Positions 1 to 12,852 of a DNA stretch of 64,000 nucleotides are shown in pieces (position 1 is the first letter of the stretch; every line of letters starts with the position of its first letter). Below the pieces are notes generated by a model, which was given only the letters and a program-made list of their open reading frames with translations, was not told the origin of the DNA and ran no database searches. Source of the DNA: Roseateles chitinivorans (GTDB lineage: Bacteria; Pseudomonadota; Gammaproteobacteria; Burkholderiales; Burkholderiaceae_C); NCBI RefSeq assembly GCF_002761755.1, contig NZ_PEOG01000027.1, positions 1 through 64,000 on the forward strand, read 5' to 3'. The position numbers were made by a program, and so were the translations under genes.

Positions 1-103
1 CTCGACCAGGCGCGCGCGCGGCGCCCGGACGGGTCCCACACCGTCTGGTGATCGGCAAGACCCTCTCAAGCGCGTCAGCGGTTGCCCGCCCGACGGGCGC
101 TGC

Positions 104-164
104 TTCGCCTCCCCGCTCAGCGCTGCGCCTGCCACGCCCCCCCGGCGCGACACCGCCCTAGCCT
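104..164 (+). promoter_or_regulatory. imperfect hrpII/PIP-box-type promoter
   Basis: TTCG at 104-107 is followed after exactly 16 bases by TGCG at 124-127, one mismatch from the TTCG-N16-TTCG box bound by HrpB/HrpX-type activators of type III secretion genes. A YANNNT-type -10 (TAGCCT, 159-164) lies 31 bases further on, inside the 30-32 base spacing known for this promoter class. The predicted transcript would start near 171 and reach the GGAG-led ATG at 214. TTCG-like tetramers are common in GC-rich DNA, so a chance match is possible. Confidence 0.35.
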
Positions 165-213
165 GCGATCCAGCGCGCGAGTCCTCGCGCATCGCATCCT
201 GGAGCGCCCCGCC

Positions 214-3200
214 ATGGTCACGCTGACACCCGTCGGTCCGACACCCTCTCCGTCCCCCACCGTGGACACCACGCCCCCGTCGGGCGCCTCCAGGGGCGCC
301 CCGCCGCGTCCCGACACCGCGGGTTCGATGCCCACCGGCTCCGGAGGCCAGGCGCTGGAGCCGAACCCGCGGGCGTCGTCGCAGTCTCTGCAGCCGCCGC
401 CCCGCGCCGACGTGACCACGCTGGCGCAGCTGATGACGAGGAATCCGCCCTCCACCGCGGTGGCGACGGGCGCCTCGTCCAGCGCCCCGGTGGCCCAGGC
501 CCGACCCGTCCAGCGCGTCGACCCCGTCAGCGCGCTCGAAGGGGTGCTCGCCGCGGCGCCGGCCGATCCGGCGCGGCTGGCCCAGCTCAAGACCGACTAC
601 GGCGCCACCCGCGCGGACATGACCCGCTTCCTCGGCCGCTTCGAGGCGGCGCTGGTGCCCTCCGCGTCGGCGGGCGCGCAGCTGGCGGATCTCAACGACC
701 ACAGCCACGTGCTGAAGCTCACCGGCCACGGCCCGCACGGCATGACGGTGGCCGAACGCCTGCCGGTCATCAGCCAGACGCTGCCCGGCGAGACCGAGCC
801 GCGCTTCTTCGTCAAGGGCCATGGCGACCGGCTGATCAAGCTGGCCGACCTGGAAGCGCTCGAAGGGCGGGGCATGCTCGTCGGCCGGCCGGCGCGCGGC
901 GGCGCCGAGCCCGACCTGGAGGCCGGCCCGCCCCGCGCGGACCGTCCCTCGCTGGCCCGCGGCGACATGGAGACCTCGCTGCGCTCCGAGATCAAGCGTC
1001 TGTCCCTGGCGTCCGAGCTTCACGCCCGGCGCTCCCATGCGGAATCGGACGACCCGATCATGCAGATGCCGCCGAACCCGAGCGCGATGCCCAAGGAAGC
1101 GCAGTGGTGGTCCAGTCCGGAGACGGCGACCCTGCCGGGCTTCGGGCCGACGCTGGCCAACGGCCTGACCGCGCTCACCCCGCATTTCTACAAGTCGGAG
1201 CGCCTGTTCCTCATCACCGCGACGGAAGGCTACGAGGAGTTCCGGGGCCGCCCCACCCCGCCGTCCGACCGACCGCCGGCCCTGCGCGCGCAGACCGCCG
1301 GGGACCTGGAGCATCCACCCTCGGCGGTGAACGTCGGCGGGCCGGTGCTGGCCAAGATCCGGGGCATCAAGCAGTGGGAGGTGGTCGGCCCGACCGGGCT
1401 GACCGGCGTGAAGTCCGCCAAGGGCGCGCGCGCCTTCGAGGCGCTGATGGACGTGCTGCGCGAGTACCGCGGCCAGGCCCGCGCCGAGGGAGGTGCCGCC
1501 AAGCCCGTCGTCATCCGCTTCACCACCGACGACCAGGCCGTGCATGAGCTGACGGCGGGCACCCAGGGCGCCCGCCTGCGATTGGTCAACCCGACGCCGA
1601 GCGCCGGCCACGGCGACAGCGCCGGGATGATGCAGGCCGGCCATGGTGCCGAGGCCGACATCGACCTGTACTCCTACGAGGGCCAGTTCAACGGCCGGCG
1701 GGCCAGCAAGTCGGGCACGCCCGAACCGGCGCTGGTGCTCTCCACCGGCGAGGCGCTGCCGGCAGGTCCGCTGATCAAGCAGGCCTCGTCCGCGCCGGCC
1801 CAGGTCGCGCGGGTGGCACGCACCGCGCTGCGGCTGGTCACGTCCCAGCCGATCGTCGGCGTCGGCACGGAGCGCAGGCTGGACTGGTCGATCAACACCG
1901 CCGTCAAGGTGGCCGCCAAGACCGGCGTCGTCTATGGATTCAACATGTTGGGGCGCCTGGCCGCGGCCGGCATCGGCGTGGGCGGACTGAGCAGCCAGGG
2001 CGGCGGTGGCATCGGCTTCGACGGCCTGGCCAAGACGGTGGCCTGCATGGTGGTGGCGCAGGAGGCCACCACCTTCGCGATGGCGCAGTTCGGCAAGATG
2101 ATGCCGGCGCATGTCCAGTGGCCCGAGGGCCGGCTGGGCCGGTTCGCCGTCCGCGCCATGCTGCCCGGTGCCGAGGAGATGCTGCGGCTGAGCCTCAACA
2201 TGAAGCTGCAGCAGGCCATGGGACTGAACCGCGGCAACGCGGTCGACGTGATGACGCTGGCCTCGGCCTCGGTCGCCAAGGGCGGCGTCGAGTGGATGAA
2301 GTCGCGCGCCGGCGATCCCGCGCACCATGCCGCCGCCCACCTGTCGCTGACCCTGCTCTACAACACGATGTACAACGTCGCGCGCGGGGTCTCCAATGCC
2401 TTCACCCTGCCCGGCGGCGACGGGCATCCGTCGGCGCGCACCGTCGGCGCGACCCTGGCCGCGCGCTTCATCGGCCGGCTCGACACGATGTACGAGCCGA
2501 TGCTGACCACGATGCTCAACAGCGCCGGCATCGTCGGCGAGAACGCCAGCGCCTACGACCACCAGATGAGCCGCGAGACGCACGGCATGGACAACCCGAT
2601 CTCGATGATCGACCGGGCCATCACCGAGGTGTCCAACGCCGCCACCGGGCTGGCGGGGCGCAAGCTCGCCGAGAACCAGACCGCGCTGATGATGCTGCTG
2701 AGCGTGCGGGAAGGCATGGAGGGCACGCGGCAGTACCTGAGCCGCTTTCCGCTGGCCCATGAGGCCGGCCGCTTCAGCGAGATCGGTGCCGAGCTGGTGG
2801 CGGTCAACGCCTCGATCCAGCACGCCTCCCAGCCCCTGGATCCCGCGCGCGAGCGCGAGATGGACCAGCGCCTGCAGGAGAAGCTGGATGCGCTGATCGA
2901 CGCCGTGGACGGCGGCGCGGCGACGAGCGAGGCCGCGCCGCTGCGCTACGACGTCGAGCTGCTGGACCCGAAGGACCGCGAGGCCTTCGAGCGCCAGAGC
3001 CGCGCCGCCCGGGAGCAGTGGTCCGCGCGGGGCCATTCGCCGCAGACCAGCCAGTTCCACGAGGTCGTCAACGACTACAGCAGCCGCGGCCGGCCGGTCG
3101 ACGCGCGACCGAAGCTGCTGCTCGATTCGGCGGAGATCCCCCGTGACGTCACCACCTGGACGCGGCGCGGCCAGATGGCGGCCTGGCCCACCACCGACCG

Positions 3201-5001
3201 GATGGCGCGCGCGCCCGGCATCCACACGCCGCGCACCGACACCGGCCTGCCGCCGATGTCCGAGCTGCTGCAGAAGCGCGCCACCGAGTCGGCCTTCCTC
3301 TACACGGTCGAGTCCGGCATGTTCCACCTGCCGCTGCGCTTCGACTACGTCGGCCAGCTGCAGTACCAGCCGGTGCGGCCGGGCAGCCGCATCAGCGTGC
3401 CGCACATGGTGCTCACCGCCTCGGGCCACAAGCCCGATGGCGGCGACGGCCTGGTCGACCCGAGCGCCATCCTGGACGTCAACCTGGCGGCGCGCTATGC
3501 GCCGAAGTTCCCCGCCAACCTGGACCGCGCCGCGGTCACCGAGGCGTCCTACATCGCGCCCGGCGGGCAGACCCGCTTCGGACAGCCGGTGGAAGCCGGC
3601 AGGTCGCCCAACAAGACCGTCACCGAGGGCGAGGTGGTGGCCCTCACCGAGATGTACTCGGCCACCACCTCCAGCCGCATGGCGGCCTACTTCGGCGCCG
3701 GCATCAATGCCGGGGCGACGCGCGACCGCAGTTTGCGCATCCATGCCAAGCTCCTCAGCGGCGTCAACTTCGCCAAGGTCAGCGACCTGGCGCAGGGCGA
3801 AGTGGTCGCCGTGCCCGGCGTGCTGATGCGGGTCCGCAAGATCGACGCCGACGCGGGCAAGGGTCCGGCGGTGGACGCGCCCGGCAAGCAGGTGCAGGAC
3901 CTGGGCCAGGTGGTCTATTTCGAGCAGGTCAACACCTACGAGCTGGAGCAGCGCTTCCATGCGATGAAGGGACAGCCGCGTGGCGAGCTGACGGAGGGCG
4001 CGGAGGCGATGGAGCCGCGCTCCGGCCATCTGCTGAAGGTCACCCGCCAGCCGGCGCCGGACGCCTGGGTGTTCGACCTCGGCGAGGACCGGTTCCGCCG
4101 CCTGGACGCGGTGAAGGACGCGGGCCAGCCGGTGCTCGAGTGGTCCAACAACAAGAGCTATTTCCTCGGCCGCGGGCTGGAGGACATGGATCGCGCCGGT
4201 GAACAGGGACCGCCCGAACGCGCGCGCTGGCTCCATCCGTACAGCGGCGACCAGTCGATGCGGGCCATCAAGGAGGCCACCCATGCGCTGATCCTGGGCA
4301 AGGACCCGCTGGTGACCGAGAAGCTGCTGGACCTGGCGACGGAGAACGTCCATCACGCCCACTTCCGCGAGGCCGGCGGCTATGCCGCCACCCCGGCGGC
4401 CCGCGAGGCCGCCGAGCGGCGGGAGGCCCTGCGGACGCAAGCGGGCGCGGTGGCGGCCGCCATCGGCGAGAAGGCGCTGTCCAGCCCGGTGTCGACGCAG
4501 GATGCCGCGTCCTTCAGCTGGCTCATGACCAGCCTGTTGCGCAAGCGGATCGAGCTGGTGGTGCTCGACGCGGCCGGCCAGGCCGAGCACACCCCCTTCG
4601 ACATGACCTACGACAAGATCGACCTGAAGCGGGAAGCCGCGCTCAGCGACCTGTCGGACAAGCGCCACGAGCCGGCGCACCTGATCGTCGTGGCGCCCGA
4701 TGGCGTGTTCACGCCGCAGGTGCGTGGCGGGCGGCGGGAGATGGTCCGGATGGACGAGGCCGGGACCGGCCCGACGCTGGGCGGCCTGGTGCATGCGCTG
4801 ATCCGGCAGGCCTATCCGGAGGCCGGCCACTACGCCGAGGACGCCAGCGGCGGGCTGCGGCCCGACAAGGCGGCCCAGCGCAGCGCCCAGGACATCCTCG
4901 ACACGATGAAGGACGCGGCACGCGCCGACTATCTGCCGCTGCAGGAGGCCCTGGTGAAGCAGTTCGGCGTGCCGCCGACGCCGGCAGAGCCGCCGCGGTG
5001 A
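214..5001 (+). CDS. large effector-like protein with ADP-ribosyltransferase-like motifs
   Basis: This 1595-aa protein has no family I can name. The first ~110 residues are rich in Pro, Ser, Thr and Ala with no Sec signal, as in many type III effectors. A Gly/Ala-rich hydrophobic stretch lies at about 560-640. Residues ~1110-1210 resemble an ADP-ribosyltransferase fold: a candidate Arg (R1121 in QTRFG), a YSATTSS strand (S1149-S1154) followed by MAAYF, and AQGEVVAVPG, where Q1194-G-E1196 would be the Q-x-E catalytic pair of C3-like enzymes. I chose ATG 214 over ATG 82 because GGAG lies nine bases upstream and the extra 44 residues read like random GC-rich translation. A hrpII-like promoter precedes it. 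The effector role and the ART call are inference; coding itself is certain. Confidence 0.85.
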   Translation: MVTLTPVGPTPSPSPTVDTTPPSGASRGAPPRPDTAGSMPTGSGGQALEPNPRASSQSLQPPPRADVTTLAQLMTRNPPSTAVATGASSSAPVAQARPVQRVDPVSALEGVLAAAPADPARLAQLKTDYGATRADMTRFLGRFEAALVPSASAGAQLADLNDHSHVLKLTGHGPHGMTVAERLPVISQTLPGETEPRFFVKGHGDRLIKLADLEALEGRGMLVGRPARGGAEPDLEAGPPRADRPSLARGDMETSLRSEIKRLSLASELHARRSHAESDDPIMQMPPNPSAMPKEAQWWSSPETATLPGFGPTLANGLTALTPHFYKSERLFLITATEGYEEFRGRPTPPSDRPPALRAQTAGDLEHPPSAVNVGGPVLAKIRGIKQWEVVGPTGLTGVKSAKGARAFEALMDVLREYRGQARAEGGAAKPVVIRFTTDDQAVHELTAGTQGARLRLVNPTPSAGHGDSAGMMQAGHGAEADIDLYSYEGQFNGRRASKSGTPEPALVLSTGEALPAGPLIKQASSAPAQVARVARTALRLVTSQPIVGVGTERRLDWSINTAVKVAAKTGVVYGFNMLGRLAAAGIGVGGLSSQGGGGIGFDGLAKTVACMVVAQEATTFAMAQFGKMMPAHVQWPEGRLGRFAVRAMLPGAEEMLRLSLNMKLQQAMGLNRGNAVDVMTLASASVAKGGVEWMKSRAGDPAHHAAAHLSLTLLYNTMYNVARGVSNAFTLPGGDGHPSARTVGATLAARFIGRLDTMYEPMLTTMLNSAGIVGENASAYDHQMSRETHGMDNPISMIDRAITEVSNAATGLAGRKLAENQTALMMLLSVREGMEGTRQYLSRFPLAHEAGRFSEIGAELVAVNASIQHASQPLDPAREREMDQRLQEKLDALIDAVDGGAATSEAAPLRYDVELLDPKDREAFERQSRAAREQWSARGHSPQTSQFHEVVNDYSSRGRPVDARPKLLLDSAEIPRDVTTWTRRGQMAAWPTTDRMARAPGIHTPRTDTGLPPMSELLQKRATESAFLYTVESGMFHLPLRFDYVGQLQYQPVRPGSRISVPHMVLTASGHKPDGGDGLVDPSAILDVNLAARYAPKFPANLDRAAVTEASYIAPGGQTRFGQPVEAGRSPNKTVTEGEVVALTEMYSATTSSRMAAYFGAGINAGATRDRSLRIHAKLLSGVNFAKVSDLAQGEVVAVPGVLMRVRKIDADAGKGPAVDAPGKQVQDLGQVVYFEQVNTYELEQRFHAMKGQPRGELTEGAEAMEPRSGHLLKVTRQPAPDAWVFDLGEDRFRRLDAVKDAGQPVLEWSNNKSYFLGRGLEDMDRAGEQGPPERARWLHPYSGDQSMRAIKEATHALILGKDPLVTEKLLDLATENVHHAHFREAGGYAATPAAREAAERREALRTQAGAVAAAIGEKALSSPVSTQDAASFSWLMTSLLRKRIELVVLDAAGQAEHTPFDMTYDKIDLKREAALSDLSDKRHEPAHLIVVAPDGVFTPQVRGGRREMVRMDEAGTGPTLGGLVHALIRQAYPEAGHYAEDASGGLRPDKAAQRSAQDILDTMKDAARADYLPLQEALVKQFGVPPTPAEPPR

Positions 5002-5077
5002 GTCCGGCCGGCGGCCGCCGCGGCCCGCGATTTCCCGGGAAACCCGAGGCGGAGCGCCAGGGAGCGGTCCGCTCACG

Positions 5078-5083
5078 GATAAT
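5078..5083 (+). promoter_or_regulatory. -10 element of yhbY, probably a leaderless transcript
   Basis: GATAAT ends six bases before the yhbY ATG at 5090, so transcription should begin at or next to the start codon. No Shine-Dalgarno sequence fits. The -35 region is not recognisable. Confidence 0.4.
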
Positions 5084-5089
5084 GCGCGG

Positions 5090-5566
5090 ATGCCTGCTAT
5101 TCAACTGACCCCCGCCCAGCGCAAGGAAAAGCGCGCCGACGCCCACCATCTCGACCCGGTCGTGATGATCGGCGCCGATGGCCTGACGGCCGCCGTCACC
5201 AAGGAGGTCGACGCCGCGCTCAAGGCCCATGGCCTGATCAAGGTCCGCGTGATGTCGGACGACCGCCAGGGCCGCGAGGAGATCCTGGCCACGCTGGCCG
5301 AGCAGCTCGACGCCGCCCCGATCCAGCACATCGGCAAGCTGCTGGTGCTGTGGCGCCCGGTGCCGGAGAAGGAAAAGGCGGTCAAGGAAGACGCCCGCTC
5401 CGCGCCCAAGGTCGTGAAGATCGTGAAGTTCTCGAAGAGCGGCAACAACCGTCCGCAGATCAAGAAGGTCACCGTGCTGGGCAACCAGCGCGTCACCCAG
5501 GGCGGCGAGGTCAAGCGCGCGAAGAAGCCACGTCAGACCAGCCTCAAGAAGTCCAGCCAGGGCTGA
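5090..5566 (+). CDS. yhbY: YhbY family RNA-binding protein (CRM domain)
   Basis: The 158-aa protein carries a CRS1/YhbY (CRM) domain over residues ~1-95. It opens with LTPAQRKEKRADAHHLDPVVMIG, shows the LIKVRV strand and ends the domain with GKLLVLWRP. The family binds pre-50S ribosomal RNA and assists large-subunit assembly. The ~60-residue tail is basic (KIVKFSKSG, RAKKPRQTSLKK), longer than in E. coli and likely an extra RNA contact. It converges on the DUF4149-greA-carB-carA block, a usual Burkholderiales neighbourhood. The start follows a -10 by six bases, suggesting a leaderless mRNA. Confidence 0.93.
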   Translation: MPAIQLTPAQRKEKRADAHHLDPVVMIGADGLTAAVTKEVDAALKAHGLIKVRVMSDDRQGREEILATLAEQLDAAPIQHIGKLLVLWRPVPEKEKAVKEDARSAPKVVKIVKFSKSGNNRPQIKKVTVLGNQRVTQGGEVKRAKKPRQTSLKKSSQG

Positions 5567-5611
5567 ACCCAGCGCCGCGCCGCATCCGGCGGCGAATGTC
5601 GGCACCAACGA

Positions 5612-5635
5612 AAAGACGGCCCGCGGGCCGTCTTT
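5612..5635. terminator. bidirectional terminator between yhbY and DUF4149
   Basis: Perfect 24-base palindrome with 12-base arms (AAAGACGGCCCG and its complement). The ends give an A-run on one side and a T-run on the other, so it can stop transcripts from both converging genes. Confidence 0.8.
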
Positions 5636-5668
5636 GCATTGGCGCGAACGCGCTGGTCGCGCGCCAGT

Positions 5669-6106
5669 TCAAACGCCGCGCTGAGCGCCGACTCGCCACG
5701 CCAGCGCAACGACCGCCAGAGTCCGCAAGCCGAAACAGACCAGCGACACCGCATGCAGCTGCAAAAAGGTCCAGTTGCCCTGCCCTTGCCGCGCGGCGTC
5801 CATCATCGGCTGCAGCGCGTAATAGCCGGCCGCTGTGAAGCCGATCGCCAGCAGCGGCAGCCAGAAGCCGGGATTCATCGCCGATCCGCCGACCACGCCA
5901 TCCCGATGCAGGCGGCGTTCCATCAGGATCAACAGCACGCCCGCGGCAAGCGCGAAGCGGGCATCCATCTCGAACAGCCGCGCGACATACTTGCCGGCCA
6001 CCGCGCGGTCCAGCGTCGCGAACGCATTCGGCGCGGCCAGCAGCGCCACCGCCAGCAGCTCGCCGGCCCACAAGGCGGCCAGCAGGGCGCGGATCCGGAG
6101 CAGCAT
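5669..6106 (-). CDS. DUF4149 domain membrane protein
   Basis: A 145-aa integral membrane protein with about four hydrophobic segments (near residues 5-25, 50-62, 78-98 and 118-138). The N-terminal AALWAGELLAVALLAAPNAFA and the later FEMDARFALAAGVLLI fit DUF4149, a family of unknown function found after greA in Burkholderiales. Its start is 11 bases past the greA stop, so it is probably cotranscribed with greA. Function cannot be read from the sequence. Confidence 0.8.
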   Translation of the reverse strand: MLLRIRALLAALWAGELLAVALLAAPNAFATLDRAVAGKYVARLFEMDARFALAAGVLLILMERRLHRDGVVGGSAMNPGFWLPLLAIGFTAAGYYALQPMMDAARQGQGNWTFLQLHAVSLVCFGLRTLAVVALAWRVGAQRGV

Positions 6107-6117
6107 CGGCGAGCGCC

Positions 6118-6597
6118 TCAGATGTAGCGGACCTCGACGATCTCGTAGCGCTTGATGCCGCCGGGCGCCACCACCTCGGCGACGTCGCCGGCTTCCTTGC
6201 CGATCAGCGCGCGGGCGATCGGGGAGCTGATCGAGATCAGGCCCTGCTTCAGGTCGGCCTCGTCGTCGCCGACGATCTGGTAGGTGACCTCGTTGCCGGA
6301 CTCTTCTTCCTCGAGGTCGACCGTCGTTCCGAACACGACCTTGCCGCCCGCGTCGACCGATGCCGGGTCGATCACCTGGGCCGACGACAGCTTGCCCTCG
6401 ATCTCCAGGATGCGGCCCTCGATGAAGCCCTGCTTGTCCTTGGCGGCCTCGTACTCGGCGTTCTCCGACAGGTCGCCCTGAGCGCGCGCCTCGGCGATGG
6501 CGTTGATCACGGCATGCCGCTCGACCGTCTTGAGCCGATGCAGTTCTTCCTTGAGCTTCTCAGCGCCGCGCTTGGTCAATGGAATCGTCGTGGCCAT
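6118..6597 (-). CDS. greA: transcription elongation factor GreA
   Basis: At 159 aa it is the usual GreA length. The N-terminal coiled coil (residues ~1-75) carries the acidic tip motif [13 protein letters not shown], which inserts into the RNA polymerase secondary channel and triggers cleavage of backtracked transcripts. The C-terminal FKBP-like domain includes [16 protein letters not shown]. It follows carA-carB on the same strand, as in many beta- and gammaproteobacteria, but a strong hairpin plus U-tract separates it from carB. AAGG sits 10 bases before the ATG. Confidence 0.97.
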   Translation of the reverse strand: MATTIPLTKRGAEKLKEELHRLKTVERHAVINAIAEARAQGDLSENAEYEAAKDKQGFIEGRILEIEGKLSSAQVIDPASVDAGGKVVFGTTVDLEEEESGNEVTYQIVGDDEADLKQGLISISSPIARALIGKEAGDVAEVVAPGGIKRYEIVEVRYI

Positions 6598-6612
6598 GTC
6601 TCTAGAACCTTG

Positions 6613-6662
6613 AAAAACAAAACAAACCGCCGCTGCCGCTCAGGGTCGCTGAGCAGCGGCGG
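6613..6662 (-). terminator. intrinsic terminator between carB and greA
   Basis: Read on the minus strand, a perfect 10-bp stem (CCGCCGCTGC with its complement, 16-base loop) is followed at once by TTTGTTTTGTTTTT. It lies just past the carB stop and just before the greA start. It should end most carAB transcripts and leave greA to an internal promoter or to read-through. Confidence 0.8.
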
Positions 6663-6680
6663 CGGAATGGATGGGGCAGT

Positions 6681-9947
<3,267 letters not shown>

Positions 9948-9965
9948 AACTCGTCTCCCCCTTCA

Positions 9966-11126
<1,161 letters not shown>

Positions 11127-11312
11127 GGGGAACTCCGTTGTTGTGCGCGCGCCCGGCTCTGCTTCAGGGCCCTGGACCGCCGCCGGCACGCGCCGTGGAC
11201 GGCTGGCGCGCGGGTGCGACCGGGTCTCCTGGGAGGGAGTCGATCCGTGTGGGATCCGATGCGATCGGGGGTGAAGTGTGCGGGACGCGGTAGGTTGCGG
11301 GTAAACCTGCTG

Positions 11313-11318
11313 AGTATA
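11313..11318 (-). promoter_or_regulatory. candidate -10 of the carAB promoter
   Basis: On the minus strand the region reads GGGTTATACTCAGC, giving a good TATACT -10 about 190 bases before the carA GTG. The -35 hexamer at normal spacing (TCTCCG) is poor. The 11127-11574 gap otherwise holds the carA leader and the 14-base repeats listed below. Confidence 0.35.
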
Positions 11319-11461
11319 ACCCGTCGGGGTATCTACGGAGAAGATTTGCGCAAACCGATCCTTCTGGGAAAGCTGGACTGCCGGCTTCGGAGCGCTTGGC
11401 CGCCAAGGCATGAGGCCCCGGCGGCAAGCGCCGAAACCTCACGCCTTGCCGTCCCTGACCC

Positions 11462-11553
11462 ACCGAGGACTGCAAAACTGCAGACCGAGGACTGCAGACC
11501 GAGGACTGCGGACCAAGGGCTTCGTACCGGGGACTGCGGACCGAGACTGCGAT
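11462..11553. repeat. 14-base degenerate tandem repeat upstream of carA
   Basis: Five head-to-tail 14-base units fill 11484-11553, consensus ACCGAGGACTGCGG. Units one, two and four are near-identical; three and five are diverged. A further unit sits at 11462-11475, set off by eight bases. The array lies between the DUF336 gene stop and the carA promoter region and does not code. Confidence 0.75.
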
Positions 11554-11574
11554 GGCAGTTCGGTCGGTCGGAAT

Positions 11575-11976
11575 TCAGCCGAGGGCGGCGATGCCTGCCT
11601 TCGCCACTTGCGCATCCTCGTTGGACTTCACGCCGCTGACGCCGACTGCGCCGACGCAGAAGCCCTCGACCATCACCGGCACGCCGCCCTCGAGCATCCC
11701 TTCCAGCGGCACGCTGAGGAAGGCATTGCGGCCGTTGTTGACGATGTCCTCGTAGACCTTCGACTCGCGACGGCCGAGCGCCGCCGTGCGGGCCTTGGCC
11801 GGCGCGATCACGGCCGAGGTCGCGGCGGCATTGTCCAGGCGCTGAAGCCACAGCAGGTGACCACCGTCATCGACGATCGCGATCGTCACCGGCCAGTTGT
11901 TCTTGAGGGCTTCGGCCTCGGCCGCGGCGGCGATGCGCTTGACATCGTCCAGGGTCAGGAAGGGCTTCTGTTTCAT
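11575..11976 (-). CDS. GlcG/HbpS family (DUF336) heme-binding-like protein
   Basis: A 133-aa protein matching the GlcG/HbpS (DUF336) family: LTLDDVKRIAAAAEAEA, VTIAIVDDGGHLLWLQRLDNA, the Ala-rich SAVIAPAKARTAALG helix, and the Gly-rich PVMVEGFCVGAVGVSG near the end. Members bind heme or corrinoid-like ligands or act as small sensors; the substrate here is unknown. I placed the start at 11976 because GAGG lies six bases before that ATG; two upstream in-frame ATGs lack this. It has no signal peptide, so it is probably cytoplasmic. It is transcribed on its own, divergent from the next gene. Confidence 0.85.
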   Translation of the reverse strand: MKQKPFLTLDDVKRIAAAAEAEALKNNWPVTIAIVDDGGHLLWLQRLDNAAATSAVIAPAKARTAALGRRESKVYEDIVNNGRNAFLSVPLEGMLEGGVPVMVEGFCVGAVGVSGVKSNEDAQVAKAGIAALG

Positions 11977-12041
11977 CTGCGGCCTCGTGGCGGTCATTGA
12001 AGGAAAGACGATCACTTTAACGAAGGCTTAAGGGCCGTGCC

Positions 12042-12047
12042 TACAAT
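12042..12047 (+). promoter_or_regulatory. candidate -10 of the Bax-inhibitor-1 family gene
   Basis: TACAAT in the short gap between divergent genes, 34 bases before the chosen ATG at 12082. It makes the in-frame ATG at 12037 unlikely because that codon would lie upstream of the transcript. The -35 is weak. Confidence 0.4.
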
Positions 12048-12081
12048 CGACGCCAACTCTCACTTCATGGGGCGCACGCAC

Positions 12082-12777
12082 ATGAACGACCGCATCATCG
12101 ACCTCAACTCGGGCAGCTACGGCTCGTCGCTGTCCGCCGACCGCCAGCGCGTCCTGCGCAACACCTACGCGTTGCTCGCGCTCTCCCTGATCCCCACCGT
12201 CCTGGGCGCCTGGATCGGCGTGGCCACCGGCTTCATGGCCGCGATGGGCACCGGCGCCAGCATGATCCTGTTCTTCGTCGGTGCCTTCGGGCTGATGTTC
12301 CTGGTCGAGAAGACCAAGCATTCCGCCGTCGGCGTCGCCGCGCTGCTGGGCTTCACCTTCTTCATGGGGCTGATGCTGTCGCGCCTGCTCGCGGCGATCC
12401 TCGGCTTCAAGAACGGCGGCACGCTGATCATGACCGCCTTCGGCGGCACCGCCGCGATCTTCTTCGCGATGGCATCGCTGGCCACGGTGGTCAAGCGCGA
12501 CCTGTCCGGCCTGCAGAAGTTCCTGTTCGTCGGCGCCGTGATCGCGATGATCGCCGGCATCGCCAACGTGTTCCTGCAGTCGACGGGCGTCCACTTGGCG
12601 CTGCTGGTGGCGGTGCTGGGCATCTTCTCGGCCTTCATGCTGGTGGACGTCAAGCGCGTCATCGACGGCGGCGAGACCAACTACATCAGCGCCACGCTGA
12701 ACATCTACCTGGACCTGTACAACGTGTTCACCGCGCTGCTGCAGCTGCTGGGCATCTTCGGCGGCGACCGCGACTGA
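12082..12777 (+). CDS. Bax inhibitor-1/YccA family membrane protein
   Basis: A 231-aa protein with seven hydrophobic segments spread over residues ~25-230, ending with the family's LNIYLDLYNVFTALLQLLGIF helix. Acidic residues typical of the BI-1 core (DVKRVIDGG, LDLYN) are present. Bacterial BI-1 proteins are inner-membrane channels or FtsH partners such as YccA; which applies here is not clear. The start was taken after the candidate -10. A strong terminator follows the stop. Confidence 0.9.
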   Translation: MNDRIIDLNSGSYGSSLSADRQRVLRNTYALLALSLIPTVLGAWIGVATGFMAAMGTGASMILFFVGAFGLMFLVEKTKHSAVGVAALLGFTFFMGLMLSRLLAAILGFKNGGTLIMTAFGGTAAIFFAMASLATVVKRDLSGLQKFLFVGAVIAMIAGIANVFLQSTGVHLALLVAVLGIFSAFMLVDVKRVIDGGETNYISATLNIYLDLYNVFTALLQLLGIFGGDRD

Positions 12778-12795
12778 CCGGGCACCCACCCAATG

Positions 12796-12826
12796 AAAAA
12801 CGCCTCGGAATTCCGAGGCGTTTTTT
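12796..12826. terminator. strong terminator after the BI-1 gene
   Basis: Arms AAAACGCCTCGGAA and TTCCGAGGCGTTTT form an almost loop-free hairpin followed by further Ts. The A-run on the other side lets it also serve the converging minus-strand gene. Confidence 0.9.
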
Positions 12827-12852
12827 CTTGTCCGGTCGCTGGCCGTGCGGCA

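Noticed and set aside
1..51. In-frame end of a possible upstream gene (last residues DGSHTVW, TGA at 49-51)
   Set aside because: Only 16 codons are visible, with no family signal, so I cannot support it as a gene.
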